The position numbers and the translations under genes were made by a program. Of a DNA stretch of 64,000 bases, positions 1 to 8,264 are shown piece after piece. Positions within the stretch are counted from its first letter, which is position 1. Each line of letters begins with the position of its first letter. The notes under the pieces were generated by a model. It did not search any database. It saw only the letters and a list, made by a program, of their open reading frames with translations, and was not told the DNA's origin. Origin of the DNA: Gordonia hydrophobica NBRC 16057. GTDB taxonomy: Bacteria > Actinomycetota > Actinomycetes > Mycobacteriales > Mycobacteriaceae. The stretch spans positions 1 through 64,000 of the forward strand of contig NZ_BCWU01000009.1 of the NCBI RefSeq assembly GCF_001592365.1. The letters are read 5' to 3'.

Positions 1-31
1 CGTCAAGCGCACATAGTTCGCGATTCCGCGA

Positions 32-1228
32 ATGAGGACCCCACGAGACCGTAAGATATGTCATCTCGTTCGGCCTCGATCCGCCACGGTGACAGCCGCT
101 CTCGGAGGAGCGACACTCGTCGCTATTGTCGCCTTGTTCTGGGTCTTTCCACCTGACGCGCATCGCTTAACGCTGCGGATGGCCCCGATCCTTCTGTTCG
201 TCGCCGCTATGTCGATCGTTGTGAACATCGCAGCGGACGCTGGGGCATTCGACTCCGTCGCGGAGTGGATACGCAACCGAGTGCCACCACGCATGTCACC
301 GCTCATCGGCGCGTGGTGTGCAGTAGTACTGCTGTCCACCGTTTCCACGGTGTTTCTGTCACTCGATACCACTGCAATCCTTGTGACTCCGCTGGCTGTA
401 GCACTAGCCCAGCGCACAGGTGCCAGCGTCTGGGCATCGGCGCTGACAGTGGTCTGGATCGCCAACCTCGGGTCACTGCTGCTGCCTGTGTCCAACTTGA
501 CGAACCTGTTGGCAGCTACGTCCGGGGTCTTCAGCGGCCCGGCCGAGTACACAGCGGCTGCGTGGCTACCGGCGTTGGTAGCAACGAGTATCGCTGTTGT
601 CGCAGCTGTACTCGTCTACTGGCTGCGCAATCATGGCACTCTCAGTGCTTCCGCCCCCGGCCCGCGATTGCCTTCCGGACCCCGGCTCCGCATTTCATTG
701 ATCACCCTGGGTGCTGTGCTTCCACTGCTCGCGTCACCCGTCCCGTATTGGGCAACGGCGAGTGTAGCCGCGGCCGTCCTGCTCATTGTCGCGCGACCGA
801 ACATGCCTTCATGGATGTCGATGATTCCGTGGCGCTCGCTCTCGCTCGTGACACTTCTTTCCGCCCTCACGACGTTCGTCCATGCAACCGGCGCGACCTC
901 GGACCTTGCCGCCTACATTTCGTCAGGTCAGTCCTCCACCGCCGGATTACTGATGATTGCGAGTAGTGGCGCACTGGCCGCGAATCTGATCAACAACATT
1001 CCGGCGTATCTTATTCTCGAGGTCGGCATCGACAGCGCGGACGGAATGTTAGCGCTCTTGATCGGTGTCAATGCCGGACCTGTGATCACACCGTGGGCTT
1101 CTCTCGCGACATTGCTGTGGCGGGATCAACTGCGGCGCAACGATATCGCCGTTCCATGGGCGTCGTACATCGGTATCGGGTGCGTGTTGGCTCCACTCGT
1201 AATCTGTGCGGCAGTCTTCACGATATGA
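32..1228 (+). CDS. ArsB/NhaD-superfamily membrane permease
   Basis: Polytopic membrane protein of 398 aa with about ten hydrophobic segments. Two family hallmarks of the ArsB/NhaD ion-transporter superfamily are visible: a PVSNLTNLL stretch near residue 150 and an NNIPAYL stretch near residue 320, followed by a GVNAGPVITPWASLATLLW segment resembling the C-terminal half of ArsB. By family it would move an oxyanion or organic anion across the cytoplasmic membrane. There is no arsR, arsC or other arsenic gene beside it, so arsenite is only one possible substrate. It converges on the AmiC-like gene with a 24-base gap. The start is uncertain because only 31 bases of upstream sequence are visible. 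Confidence 0.72.
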   Translation: MRTPRDRKICHLVRPRSATVTAALGGATLVAIVALFWVFPPDAHRLTLRMAPILLFVAAMSIVVNIAADAGAFDSVAEWIRNRVPPRMSPLIGAWCAVVLLSTVSTVFLSLDTTAILVTPLAVALAQRTGASVWASALTVVWIANLGSLLLPVSNLTNLLAATSGVFSGPAEYTAAAWLPALVATSIAVVAAVLVYWLRNHGTLSASAPGPRLPSGPRLRISLITLGAVLPLLASPVPYWATASVAAAVLLIVARPNMPSWMSMIPWRSLSLVTLLSALTTFVHATGATSDLAAYISSGQSSTAGLLMIASSGALAANLINNIPAYLILEVGIDSADGMLALLIGVNAGPVITPWASLATLLWRDQLRRNDIAVPWASYIGIGCVLAPLVICAAVFTI

Positions 1229-1252
1229 CCGCTGCACGCGGCCTGGATGCCA

Positions 1253-2326
1253 TTACAGAGCTCCCATGACGTCAAAATTGAAGATGTCCGCTCGAGCCAT
1301 GTGCACAGCCTGAACCGCTTGGTTTCCGTCATAACGCACGACCCCTCGCGGCCCGGTGAACGTCAACCCATCGATTACTCGGTCGAAATCATCGACTCCG
1401 AACGCACCCGACTTCTTCGCAAGTTCGACGAGTGTCTGGATACCCTGGTAACACGATTGCGCCATGTTGTTCAGTGACGGAGCAGACGGCCCGCCGGCCA
1501 GGTCGACATAGCGTCCGAGGAAGTCCAACGCATCCTCTGTGGCCAAACTGCTGAAGTATGCCGCTGAACAGTACAGGTTCGCCGTCGCCTCTGGTCCGCT
1601 CGCTAGCAGCATGTTCTCGTCCATCAAGGGGCTGTACCGCATAACTCGCTCGGCGAGGCCTGACTCCGTGAATGAGCGGTTGAACTCAACCGCGTCTTGG
1701 CCGACCAGAAGCATCAGAACGCCATCGCACTGACTCGCCGCAACTTCTGCCGGAAGTCGCGGATCGGCACCCTTGCCCATTTGTACGAACGACGTACCGA
1801 CGATCTCCACGCCGAGTTCTGCTGCGTGTCGCGCAAACTGATGCAGCGATTCGACCGGCCATACGTACTGCGCACCGACGACATGCCATTTCCGGATGCC
1901 GAGGTTCTCCCTGAGCCAAGCGATCGCCGGGAAGATCTGCTGGTCAGGCGTCTCTCCACTGCAGTAGACGCCACGGGCCCGTTCTTCGCCTTCAAACAAC
2001 GACGTGTAAACGTACGGTATCTGGCCTCGCACGACGGGCTCCAGCACACGACGTACCGAGGATATGTGCCACCCAGTGATCGCGTCGATCTCCGATCGAC
2101 GCAGTCGGTCTTCTACTTCCGCTGCAACGGCAGACGGCTGTTGACCACCGTCAATGTAAACCATCTCCACGGGACGCCCATCGATACCATCGGTAGCGTT
2201 CAACTCTGCAGCAGCCATTTCGCTGACCGCTATGCAAGACGGCCCGAAGATTCCTCCTGGGCCCTGCATCGGAACCACCACACCGATTTGAAGCGGCGTC
2301 CGACTAGCAAATGACATCCTCGACAT
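1253..2326 (-). CDS. AmiC/UrtA-like amide-type ligand-binding protein
   Basis: Type I periplasmic-binding fold of 357 aa with no signal peptide or lipobox, so it is probably cytoplasmic. The N-terminal segment (IGVVVPMQGPGGIFGPSC, then a VYIDGG strand) matches the AmiC/UrtA branch of Leu/Ile/Val-binding proteins. AmiC is a cytoplasmic amide sensor that controls an antiterminator in Pseudomonas, and AmiC-like proteins are known beside cobalt nitrile hydratase genes in Rhodococcus. Start chosen at 2326 with GAGGAG five bases upstream. It lies downstream of cbiO on the same strand, after a 218-base gap. Role as an amide or nitrile sensor is inferred from the amidase and cobalt-importer neighbours; it could also be an orphan solute-binding protein. 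Confidence 0.75.
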   Translation of the reverse strand: MSRMSFASRTPLQIGVVVPMQGPGGIFGPSCIAVSEMAAAELNATDGIDGRPVEMVYIDGGQQPSAVAAEVEDRLRRSEIDAITGWHISSVRRVLEPVVRGQIPYVYTSLFEGEERARGVYCSGETPDQQIFPAIAWLRENLGIRKWHVVGAQYVWPVESLHQFARHAAELGVEIVGTSFVQMGKGADPRLPAEVAASQCDGVLMLLVGQDAVEFNRSFTESGLAERVMRYSPLMDENMLLASGPEATANLYCSAAYFSSLATEDALDFLGRYVDLAGGPSAPSLNNMAQSCYQGIQTLVELAKKSGAFGVDDFDRVIDGLTFTGPRGVVRYDGNQAVQAVHMARADIFNFDVMGAL

Positions 2327-2544
2327 GCGCTCTCCTCGCCGACGGCTCAGGCGAAGGCCTCGCTCCGTCGCCAGGCTCTCTCAGACACCTGTACTCTACG
2401 CTGGCGAACGATTCGCTTTCAATAGATCGAGAGCACGCCCTGCGCACTCGGCTGAACGACGTCTCTCGGCGCGCCCGCCCACCAGTTTCTGCGGACATTC
2501 AACCAATCCCATCTATTTTCAGCGCCGTCATGAGCATGCAACCC

Positions 2545-3423
2545 TCACCGAGCACCGCCCTGCGACCCAGATTGTGTGGGGCGGCGAGCGAGAGCCTCAT
2601 CGATCCATCGAGCGAAGTCGGGCGCGTTTCGTGGCACCTGCCGACCTTCAGCAATACCTGTACGCGAGGTGAGTTCGCGCATGAGGTCTACTGGCCAAGG
2701 CGGACGCAGACGTGCACGTTGGAGAAGTTCGAGATCCCGGAAGATTGCACTAGTCGATCCTTGATGCGCATACCCAGACTCGAGGACACTGACACAGTCA
2801 GCCCACCCGAACGCCAAAGACGTGTCGTGTGTCGACAAGATGACAGTCGTACCACTCTGTTCTAGCCGTTCAAGGGCATCAAACATTTCCTCGACCCCCG
2901 CTGGATCAAGCCCGGCAGTCGGCTCGTCGAGCAACAGTAGGCAGGGTTTCATCGCCATGGCACCAGCGATCGTCACCCGCTTTCTCTCGCCGTACGACAA
3001 TTCGTGAGTCGGACGTTGAGCGAGCTCCTCAAGAGCGAGCAGGGACAGTGTCTCCTGCACCCTCTCCATGATCTCGTGCGGCGTCAGGCCGAGATTCGCT
3101 GGACCAAACGCGATATCGTGGCTGACATCAGCGGAGAACAACTGGTCATCTGGATTCTGCAGCACCAGCTGCACCGTCTGACGGTGCGATCGGAGGCCTC
3201 GACGATCCTGCTGCAGTGGTACCCCGTCTACCGTTACTTGACCTCCGGCCGGTGCCAGGGACCCCGCCAGGATCCTCAAGAGCGTCGTCTTACCGGATCC
3301 GTTGGCTCCAAGCAACGCTGTTCGGAGCCCGCCAGTCAAGTCGACCGTTACATCTTTAAGTGGCTCGACGCCGCTGCTGTAGTGGTATGACAGGTTGTTC
3401 CCGCCCAGGGATCGATGACCCAT
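2545..3423 (-). CDS. cbiO: ECF cobalt/nickel transporter ATPase CbiO
   Basis: ABC ATPase of 292 aa that energises the CbiMNQ importer at the inner face of the membrane. Walker A (GANGSGKTT, near residue 40), Q-loop (LVLQNPDDQLFS), signature (LSYGERKR), Walker B (LLLLDEPTAGLD) and H-loop (LSTHD) are all present and typical of the CbiO/EcfA family. The C-terminal ~60 residues are extra to the minimal domain. The ATG at 3423 overlaps the cbiQ stop by one base (TGATG) and is preceded by GGAGC, indicating translational coupling; a longer upstream reading was discarded. Last gene of cbiM-N-Q-O. Confidence 0.9.
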   Translation of the reverse strand: MGHRSLGGNNLSYHYSSGVEPLKDVTVDLTGGLRTALLGANGSGKTTLLRILAGSLAPAGGQVTVDGVPLQQDRRGLRSHRQTVQLVLQNPDDQLFSADVSHDIAFGPANLGLTPHEIMERVQETLSLLALEELAQRPTHELSYGERKRVTIAGAMAMKPCLLLLDEPTAGLDPAGVEEMFDALERLEQSGTTVILSTHDTSLAFGWADCVSVLESGYAHQGSTSAIFRDLELLQRARLRPPWPVDLMRELTSRTGIAEGRQVPRNAPDFARWIDEALARRPTQSGSQGGAR

Positions 3424-4172
3424 CACCCAGCTCCAATCATCAGCGATATCACTGCGCACGTTCCGAGCAATCCACCGCTCATGGCCACGAACCGCCATGC
3501 GACCGCGGGTGTATCGAGCATCGGGAGTGCCGTTCCGAAATCACGACTAGCCAGTCCAACTTCAAGTCTGCGGGCATGAGTCCAGGCGCGAGTCAGCACC
3601 GCTGCGGTGAGCATCGCAGATGAACTCAGACTTCGACGCAGGTTTACGTAACCGAGCCGAGATACCTGAGCCTGGCGAATGATCGTCAAAGAGTCGATCA
3701 GCACGAAGACCAGCCGGTACATGACGGTGACTATGTCTACGCACGCCGCTGGAACACGTATCCGGCGTAGGGCGGCAGCGATAGCCGTCATCGGAGTCGT
3801 TGACGCGAACATCAAGGTTGCCGCAGATGCGGTAAGAGCCCGCGCTGCGAGGCCGACCGCCCTCACGACATCACTCGCGTCGACGCCGAGCCGCCACGGC
3901 GCGATCTCAAGTGTGAGGGCAGTTGATGCCGCTGCCAACGAGATGAAGACGGCCGGTGCGCGAAGACAACGTAAGAGATGGCTGATCGGCACACCCGCGA
4001 ACTTGGTTGTAGAGAGACAGAGCACGAACAGCAGCGGGGCTGTCGGCCAGGGTGGAAGCAGCAGCGCTGCCACGACGACGCCTCCATACAGTGCAGTCTT
4101 CTCGGCCACCGACCGCTGTCGCCAGGTGCTGCGCCAGGCGACAGTATCGACCGTCGAGATGCTCAACCCCAT
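3423..4172 (-). CDS. cbiQ: ECF cobalt/nickel transporter transmembrane T component CbiQ
   Basis: Membrane protein of 249 aa with several hydrophobic helices, located between cbiN and cbiO. CbiQ-type T components couple the ATPase to the substrate-capture unit through cytoplasmic Ala-Arg motifs. Here the segment around 3600-3660 (ARRLEVGLASRDFG, after a RAWTHA stretch) corresponds to that coupling region. Start set at 4172, where GGGAGG sits eight bases upstream; a longer reading into cbiN lacks a ribosome site. Slightly short for the family but not truncated. Confidence 0.82.
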   Translation of the reverse strand: MGLSISTVDTVAWRSTWRQRSVAEKTALYGGVVVAALLLPPWPTAPLLFVLCLSTTKFAGVPISHLLRCLRAPAVFISLAAASTALTLEIAPWRLGVDASDVVRAVGLAARALTASAATLMFASTTPMTAIAAALRRIRVPAACVDIVTVMYRLVFVLIDSLTIIRQAQVSRLGYVNLRRSLSSSAMLTAAVLTRAWTHARRLEVGLASRDFGTALPMLDTPAVAWRFVAMSGGLLGTCAVISLMIGAG

Positions 4173-4203
4173 CGGAAGGACCTCCCAGGCCAACTCCTCG
4201 AAA

Positions 4204-4557
4204 TCACCGTTGAACCCGAGTGTTGGCGCTCTCACCCGAGAGCTGCACAATTTGTCCATTCAGGCGATGTCGATACCATAGAGCGCCGACCGTAAATCCA
4301 AAGATCCCGGCGCCGATTGCGGCTTGCAGCGCGAACAGACCTGATTCAATCTCACCCGAACCCGGAGTAAAGACTGAGGTGAACCATGGCGTGTAGCCGG
4401 GGTGCGATTCCTCGATATGTTCGGTTGCGGCCGAGTCAGTCCCAACGAAACTGGCTTCTTCCGGAGCACCTCGATTCAACCACAGGGAGAGAGCAAAAAC
4501 TGCGATGATCGCGATGAGCAGCCCAGCCGCGGTGGTAATCAATTTCCTACGAGACAT
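4204..4557 (-). CDS. cbiN: CbiN-like subunit of cobalt/nickel ECF transporter
   Basis: Small protein of 117 aa with two transmembrane segments, one near the N terminus (after a basic SRRK start) and one near residue 90 ([12 protein letters not shown]), separated by an extracytoplasmic loop with a GYTPWF stretch. This is the standard CbiN/PDGLE architecture; the protein assists CbiM in metal loading. Start at 4557 overlaps the cbiM stop by 11 bases. Its own sequence is weakly conserved, so the identification leans on topology and on its place between cbiM and cbiQ. Confidence 0.78.
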   Translation of the reverse strand: MSRRKLITTAAGLLIAIIAVFALSLWLNRGAPEEASFVGTDSAATEHIEESHPGYTPWFTSVFTPGSGEIESGLFALQAAIGAGIFGFTVGALWYRHRLNGQIVQLSGESANTRVQR

Positions 4558-5257
4558 CGTTCGCCACTTTCGGATCGTCAGAAACTGCGGGTGATTTCTT
4601 CGCGAAGACCTTGAGTCGCTCGAGTTCTGGACCCGCAATACGCGTGAGCACTTGGAATACCAACACTCCTAGAAATCCTTCAATCACGGCGAGCGGAATC
4701 TGACTGACTGCGAAAATGGACAAGAACTTGACCACTGAGCCGAGTATCCCACTCGAAGCATCTGGGAAAGCAATACCGAGTTGGACGGACGTCATGCAAT
4801 AGGTGGCTAAGTCAGAGGTAAACATGGCGGCGAATATCCCGACGGCCATTGGAGCCTGCAGGAGTCTCGCCAATCGCCACGTAGCGTAGCCGATCCAAGG
4901 ACCCACGATCGCCATAGAGAAGGCGTTGGCACCCAGGGTCGTGATCCCTCCGTGAGCTAGTAGCAGGGCTTGGAAAAGCAGAACTATTGTTCCCAGAAAG
5001 GCCATCACCGGCGGTCTGAAAAGGACCGCGCCCAATCCAGTCCCCGTGGGATGACTGGAACTGCCGGTCACCGACGGCAACTTGATCGCAGACAGCACGA
5101 AAGTGAATGCGCCGGCGGCCCCGAGAAGCAACCGACTCTCGGGATTCTCACGAACTTGTCTCACAACAGCGACTGCGCCGTGAATGACGAACGGCGTCGC
5201 CGCAACTGTCCAGGCCACGGCTTGCACTGGTGGGAGAAATCCTTCAGCTATATGCAT
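4547..5257 (-). CDS. cbiM: ECF cobalt/nickel transporter substrate-capture protein CbiM
   Basis: Membrane protein of 236 aa that binds and imports the metal ion. It begins [10 protein letters not shown]; in CbiM/NikM the N-terminal Met-His amine and imidazole coordinate Co(II) or Ni(II), so this start (5257, GGAG upstream) is functionally dictated, and the six codons upstream are not used. Further family marks are the [15 protein letters not shown] stretch (His in the metal site) near residue 65 and several hydrophobic helices. First gene of cbiMNQO. No cobalamin riboswitch is visible upstream, so control is probably by a protein regulator. Confidence 0.92.
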   Translation of the reverse strand: MHIAEGFLPPVQAVAWTVAATPFVIHGAVAVVRQVRENPESRLLLGAAGAFTFVLSAIKLPSVTGSSSHPTGTGLGAVLFRPPVMAFLGTIVLLFQALLLAHGGITTLGANAFSMAIVGPWIGYATWRLARLLQAPMAVGIFAAMFTSDLATYCMTSVQLGIAFPDASSGILGSVVKFLSIFAVSQIPLAVIEGFLGVLVFQVLTRIAGPELERLKVFAKKSPAVSDDPKVANDVS

Positions 5258-5536
5258 GTCAAATCTCCAGGCCAAATAGGATTGATAGGCGCCAGGAGAC
5301 GGATATCAATTCGAAAAAGTTATTGGTTACGGTACTTAACGGCGGTTTGTCGGCATCGTCGATCGGCAGAGACGATCGCGGAAATCTCGTCCACGACCAC
5401 TTTCAGTCGAGCAGTTGGAAGGGGCCTACTTCTTTAATTTCAGATATCGGAATTTCTCCCGGCTGACGAATGTGGGTCGATTGACTAACAGGCGTCACGC
5501 AAACTACCGGATTAGGTCTCGACACCCGACGAACGA
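5258..5536. other. Intergenic region upstream of cbiM
   Basis: This gap lies between the amidase terminator and cbiM and must hold the cbiMNQO promoter, read on the minus strand. It is AT-richer than its surroundings. An imperfect dyad GTTACGGTACTTAAC lies at 5326-5340, about 70 bases from the cbiM start, and is a possible operator. I searched for the conserved B12 box and found none. No gene is supported here. Confidence 0.4.
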
Positions 5537-5573
5537 CCCGCGGACGAGGCGGAGGCGACTCCTCGTCCGCGGG
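5537..5573 (-). terminator. Intrinsic terminator after the amidase gene
   Basis: A perfect 13-bp inverted repeat (cccgcggacgagg at 5537-5549, its complement at 5561-5573) with an 11-base loop begins 19 bases past the amidase stop. No U tract follows, which is common for actinobacterial hairpin terminators. Confidence 0.75.
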
Positions 5574-5591
5574 CCGGTCTGTCATCGACAA

Positions 5592-7004
5592 TCACGCGCC
5601 GACGGGTGCGCGCTGGCCTTGCATCGGATCGGACTCCTCGATGAAGCGGCCGACCTTGAGCACGGTCGCCTCGTCGAAAGCCTTGCCGACGATCTGCACG
5701 CCGACCGGCAGTCCATTGTTGAGGCCGCCGGGGACGGTCATCGCGGGCAGGCCGGTGAGGTTGCTCGGTCCGGTGAAGCGGATGAAATTGTCCACCAGAT
5801 CCACGGGGTTGCCGTTAAGATCGGCGACGGCCGAGCCGATGTCCGGCGCCATGACCGGCAGCGTCGGCGCGATCAGCACGTCGACGTCTGCCAGCGCAGC
5901 GGAGAACTCTCGTTTGATCTGCCTGCGCGCCTGCTGCGCCTGCAGGTAGTCGACCGAGGAGAACAGCTCACCCAGGTAGAACAGGAAGCGGATGTCTGCG
6001 CCGAAGTCCTCGGCGCGGGTCTCCAAGTCTCGGTGGTGAATGGCCGACGCCTCCGACAGGCTGGTCGCGAGCTCGGTCCACTCGGAGTACTTCAGTGCCG
6101 GGATGCTCACCTTCTTGACGGTGGCGCCACGGCTGACCAGGTCGTCGATCCGCGCTCGGACCAGACGCTCCACGTCGGAGTCCACGTCTCGGAAGTAGTA
6201 GTCCTCTTCCACACCGATGACGAGACCCTTGGGATCGCCGCCGAGTGCGGCCCGGTAATCGCCGACCGGGACGTCCACCGACGTCGGATCGCGGTGATCG
6301 AAACCGGCGATGGCCTGCAACATCACGGCAGCGTCCTCGACGGTCTTGGCCATCGGACCGATGTGGTCGAGGCTCCAGGCGAGCGGGTAGCAGCCGAACT
6401 TCGCGACGCGACCGTGCGTCGGCTTGAGACCCGCCAGACCGCACGCCGACGAGGGGATGCGGATGGAGCCGGCGGTATCGGTGCCCAGACTGATGAAGGT
6501 CATGTCGGAGGCCACCGCCGCACCCGAACCACCGCTGGAGCCGCCCGGCACCTTGTCGACGTTCCAGGGGTTGTGCACCGGACCGAAGTGCGGGCTGTTG
6601 TTGTCGATGCCCCACGCGTATTCGTGCATGTTCAGCTTGCCGGTCAGGACGATGCCTGCGTCGCGCAGTTTGGTGACGACGCTGGCGTCGTCCTTGGAGA
6701 CGAAGTCCCCGTGGATCTTCGACGACATCGTGGTGACCTCGCCCGCCACGTAGAGGTTGTCCTTGAGTGCCATCGGAACGCCGTGCAGCGGACCGCGATG
6801 CTCACCGGCCGCGATCTCCTTCTCTGCCTTCTCGGCCTCGGCCATCGCCGCGTCGTCGCGGAAACTGACGTAGGCGTTGACCGTGTCGTTGAGCGCATGG
6901 GCGTGATCCAGCAGGCTGCGCGTCACGTCGACGGGCGAGACCTGCTTGGTGCGGATCAGCTCGCCCACCTCGACGGCAGTCTTCTTCAGCAGTTCGTCAG
7001 CCAA
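5592..7004 (-). CDS. Amidase-signature family amidohydrolase
   Basis: Enzyme of 470 aa that hydrolyses an amide or C-N bond with a Ser-cisSer-Lys triad. The catalytic Lys lies in ALKDNLYV near residue 75, the glycine-rich signature GGSSGGSGAAVASD near residue 150 supplies the cis-Ser, and GTDTAGSIRIPSSACG near 170 supplies the nucleophile. The start is a TTG at 7004 with GGAGG eight bases upstream; its first bases overlap the stop of the 60-aa gene, so the two are translationally coupled. The substrate is not predictable. GatA-type transamidation is unlikely because gatB and a typical gatC are absent. The cobalt importer and AmiC-like sensor nearby would fit aliphatic amide use, an inference. 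Confidence 0.88.
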   Translation of the reverse strand: MADELLKKTAVEVGELIRTKQVSPVDVTRSLLDHAHALNDTVNAYVSFRDDAAMAEAEKAEKEIAAGEHRGPLHGVPMALKDNLYVAGEVTTMSSKIHGDFVSKDDASVVTKLRDAGIVLTGKLNMHEYAWGIDNNSPHFGPVHNPWNVDKVPGGSSGGSGAAVASDMTFISLGTDTAGSIRIPSSACGLAGLKPTHGRVAKFGCYPLAWSLDHIGPMAKTVEDAAVMLQAIAGFDHRDPTSVDVPVGDYRAALGGDPKGLVIGVEEDYYFRDVDSDVERLVRARIDDLVSRGATVKKVSIPALKYSEWTELATSLSEASAIHHRDLETRAEDFGADIRFLFYLGELFSSVDYLQAQQARRQIKREFSAALADVDVLIAPTLPVMAPDIGSAVADLNGNPVDLVDNFIRFTGPSNLTGLPAMTVPGGLNNGLPVGVQIVGKAFDEATVLKVGRFIEESDPMQGQRAPVGA

Positions 7005-7179
7005 CGTGATCGCCTCCCGGAATATTGCGGAGCGAGATGTCCGCGTCGTCAATTGCGATGTTCCCCAGATCCCCCTTGAGAGCGACGATCTCGGCCCACT
7101 TGGCTTCGATCTTCGTCAACTCCTCGGCGCTCGGGGAGACTCCCCTCGCCGCCAACGCGTCCTTGATTGACAGGGTCAT
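6997..7179 (-). CDS. Small protein coupled to the amidase (possible GatC/AtzG-like partner)
   Basis: A 60-aa acidic protein, mostly predicted helical in its first 40 residues, ending in SLRNIPGGDHVG. The stop codon overlaps the amidase TTG start (GTTGGCTGAC), and the amidase ribosome-binding site lies inside this gene. A diverged, frameshifted relative precedes a second amidase start at 25984-26180; its codon changes keep the protein sequence similar (for example IEAKWAEI), so this is a real coding gene. Small helical partners such as GatC and AtzG wrap amidase-signature enzymes and are needed for their stability. The same role here is inferred from size and linkage, not from clear sequence similarity. 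Confidence 0.7.
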   Translation of the reverse strand: MTLSIKDALAARGVSPSAEELTKIEAKWAEIVALKGDLGNIAIDDADISLRNIPGGDHVG

Positions 7180-7240
7180 CGGTCCTCCGTCTCGGTCGAG
7201 CCGACTGCGTCACCCGTCGGCATCACGATCATTTGAATTT

Positions 7241-7264
7241 GTTCCATTTGGAACTGTTTCAAAC
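7241..7264 (-). promoter_or_regulatory. Palindromic operator candidates upstream of the amidase operon
   Basis: Two adjacent dyads lie about 60-90 bases upstream of the 60-aa gene: a perfect GTTCCATTTGGAAC (7241-7254) and GTTTCAAAC (7256-7264). The same block, including flanking GAGCTGATGCACTAT, recurs at the relic copy near 25880-25916, where it forms one perfect 19-bp palindrome. This conservation suggests a binding site for a dimeric repressor. Confidence 0.5.
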
Positions 7265-7350
7265 ATAGTGCATCAGCTCACACTCGTGCAACGAAATGGC
7301 GCATATCATGGCAACTCCCCAAAAGGCCTGGTCATCCTCGCAGAAAAGAC

Positions 7351-7387
7351 GCGACCGCCCCCACACCGAAGCGTGGGGCGCGGTCGC
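7351..7387 (-). terminator. Terminator after the thioesterase gene
   Basis: A GC-rich stem (gcgaccgc-ccccac against gtggggcgcggtcgc, one bulged base) with an eight-base loop lies just past the thioesterase stop. On the minus strand it is followed by a TCTTTT tract, a classic intrinsic terminator. Confidence 0.8.
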
Positions 7388-7405
7388 GACAGCAGACGGA
7401 TCAGG

Positions 7406-8221
7406 TCACGCAGGGACCTTGGGGTCCTTGTAGTAGACGAGTTGATGCGTGGTGGCGAGGAGCGTCTCACCCGACCACAGCTCCGCGAACTGATCGAAGT
7501 GTCCGTGACCGAATCGACTGCCGCGGGCGGTCGCCAAGACATGGTCGGTGCCGTGCGCCGCCAACTCCTCGGCCGTCGCATGGAAGTAGGTCGTCATCGA
7601 GATGGTTCCGGCGGGCATATAGACACCGTGGCGAAGGAAGATCCGCGGAAAGAAGCAGTCGGCCATCGACGCGAGCGACGGAAAATCGATCGGCCGCTCC
7701 GGCTGGTCACGAACCCACAGGGTCGACGTCGAGTCGTCGGCCGTCTCGCCGTCGACGATCCCGCCGACCAGAAAACGCTTGTCGTAGTTCTTGGCCCAGG
7801 CGATGAAGTCGAGGAAGTCGGTCGGCTCCACCTCGGCAGCCGGCACCGCCTCCGGCGGCGCTGCCTCCACATCGGCCCAGGTGTCCCGGATGACAGCGAA
7901 GACCGCCGAACCGGTGGCGACAGTCACGCCCTCCTGGCGGATGCTGAACACCCAGTGCTGATTGGTTCGGTTGGTCCGAACCGGATCCAGATGCAGATCC
8001 CACTCGCCGTAAGCGATCGGCGCCACGAAGTTGATCGTGAGGGACAGTGGTTCGCCGAGGACATCCGGGTGTTGCTGGAGTCCGTGGATCACCGTTGCGG
8101 CGGTGATTCCGCCGAACGGCCCGACCATGTTGGCGTACGCGGGATGGGTCTGCGCCCGGAACACCCTGGAGTCAGAGCCGACCGGAGTGAGGGCGATCGC
8201 CTCGTCGAGAACGTGAGTCAT
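7406..8221 (-). CDS. Acyl-CoA thioesterase family protein
   Basis: Protein of 271 aa with the double hot-dog layout of the actinobacterial TesB-like (4HBT_3) thioesterases. The N-terminal half carries YANMVGPFGGITAATVIHGL near residue 30, and the C-terminal half carries RFGHGHFDQFAELWS near 240, where family members have their Asp/Gln catalytic residues. It would release free acid from an acyl-CoA in the cytosol. It is divergent from a TetR gene across 43 bases that contain a near-perfect palindrome, so it is probably that regulator's target. Only its final codons recur in the relic at 25762-25793. Confidence 0.8.
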   Translation of the reverse strand: MTHVLDEAIALTPVGSDSRVFRAQTHPAYANMVGPFGGITAATVIHGLQQHPDVLGEPLSLTINFVAPIAYGEWDLHLDPVRTNRTNQHWVFSIRQEGVTVATGSAVFAVIRDTWADVEAAPPEAVPAAEVEPTDFLDFIAWAKNYDKRFLVGGIVDGETADDSTSTLWVRDQPERPIDFPSLASMADCFFPRIFLRHGVYMPAGTISMTTYFHATAEELAAHGTDHVLATARGSRFGHGHFDQFAELWSGETLLATTHQLVYYKDPKVPA

Positions 8222-8235
8222 GACGCGACGGTAAC

Positions 8236-8249
8236 AGAATGATCGTTCT
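8236..8249. promoter_or_regulatory. Operator candidate between thioesterase and TetR gene
   Basis: The 14-mer AGAATGATCGTTCT is palindromic apart from one central base pair and sits in the 43-base divergent gap. This is the position and symmetry expected for the neighbouring TetR dimer. Confidence 0.55.
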
Positions 8250-8264
8250 ACTTACGAGTACTCT

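Noticed and set aside
32-1228. Calling the first gene an arsenite pump (arsB)
   Set aside because: Family motifs fit, but no arsenic resistance genes are nearby and related permeases carry other anions.
5258-5536. Cobalamin or nickel/cobalt riboswitch before cbiM
   Set aside because: Searched for the B12 box and for a four-way NiCo-type junction by eye; neither conserved core was found.
5415-7079. 554-codon plus-strand frame across the amidase gene
   Set aside because: Antisense to a clear amidase with all catalytic motifs; the translation is Arg/His-rich noise.
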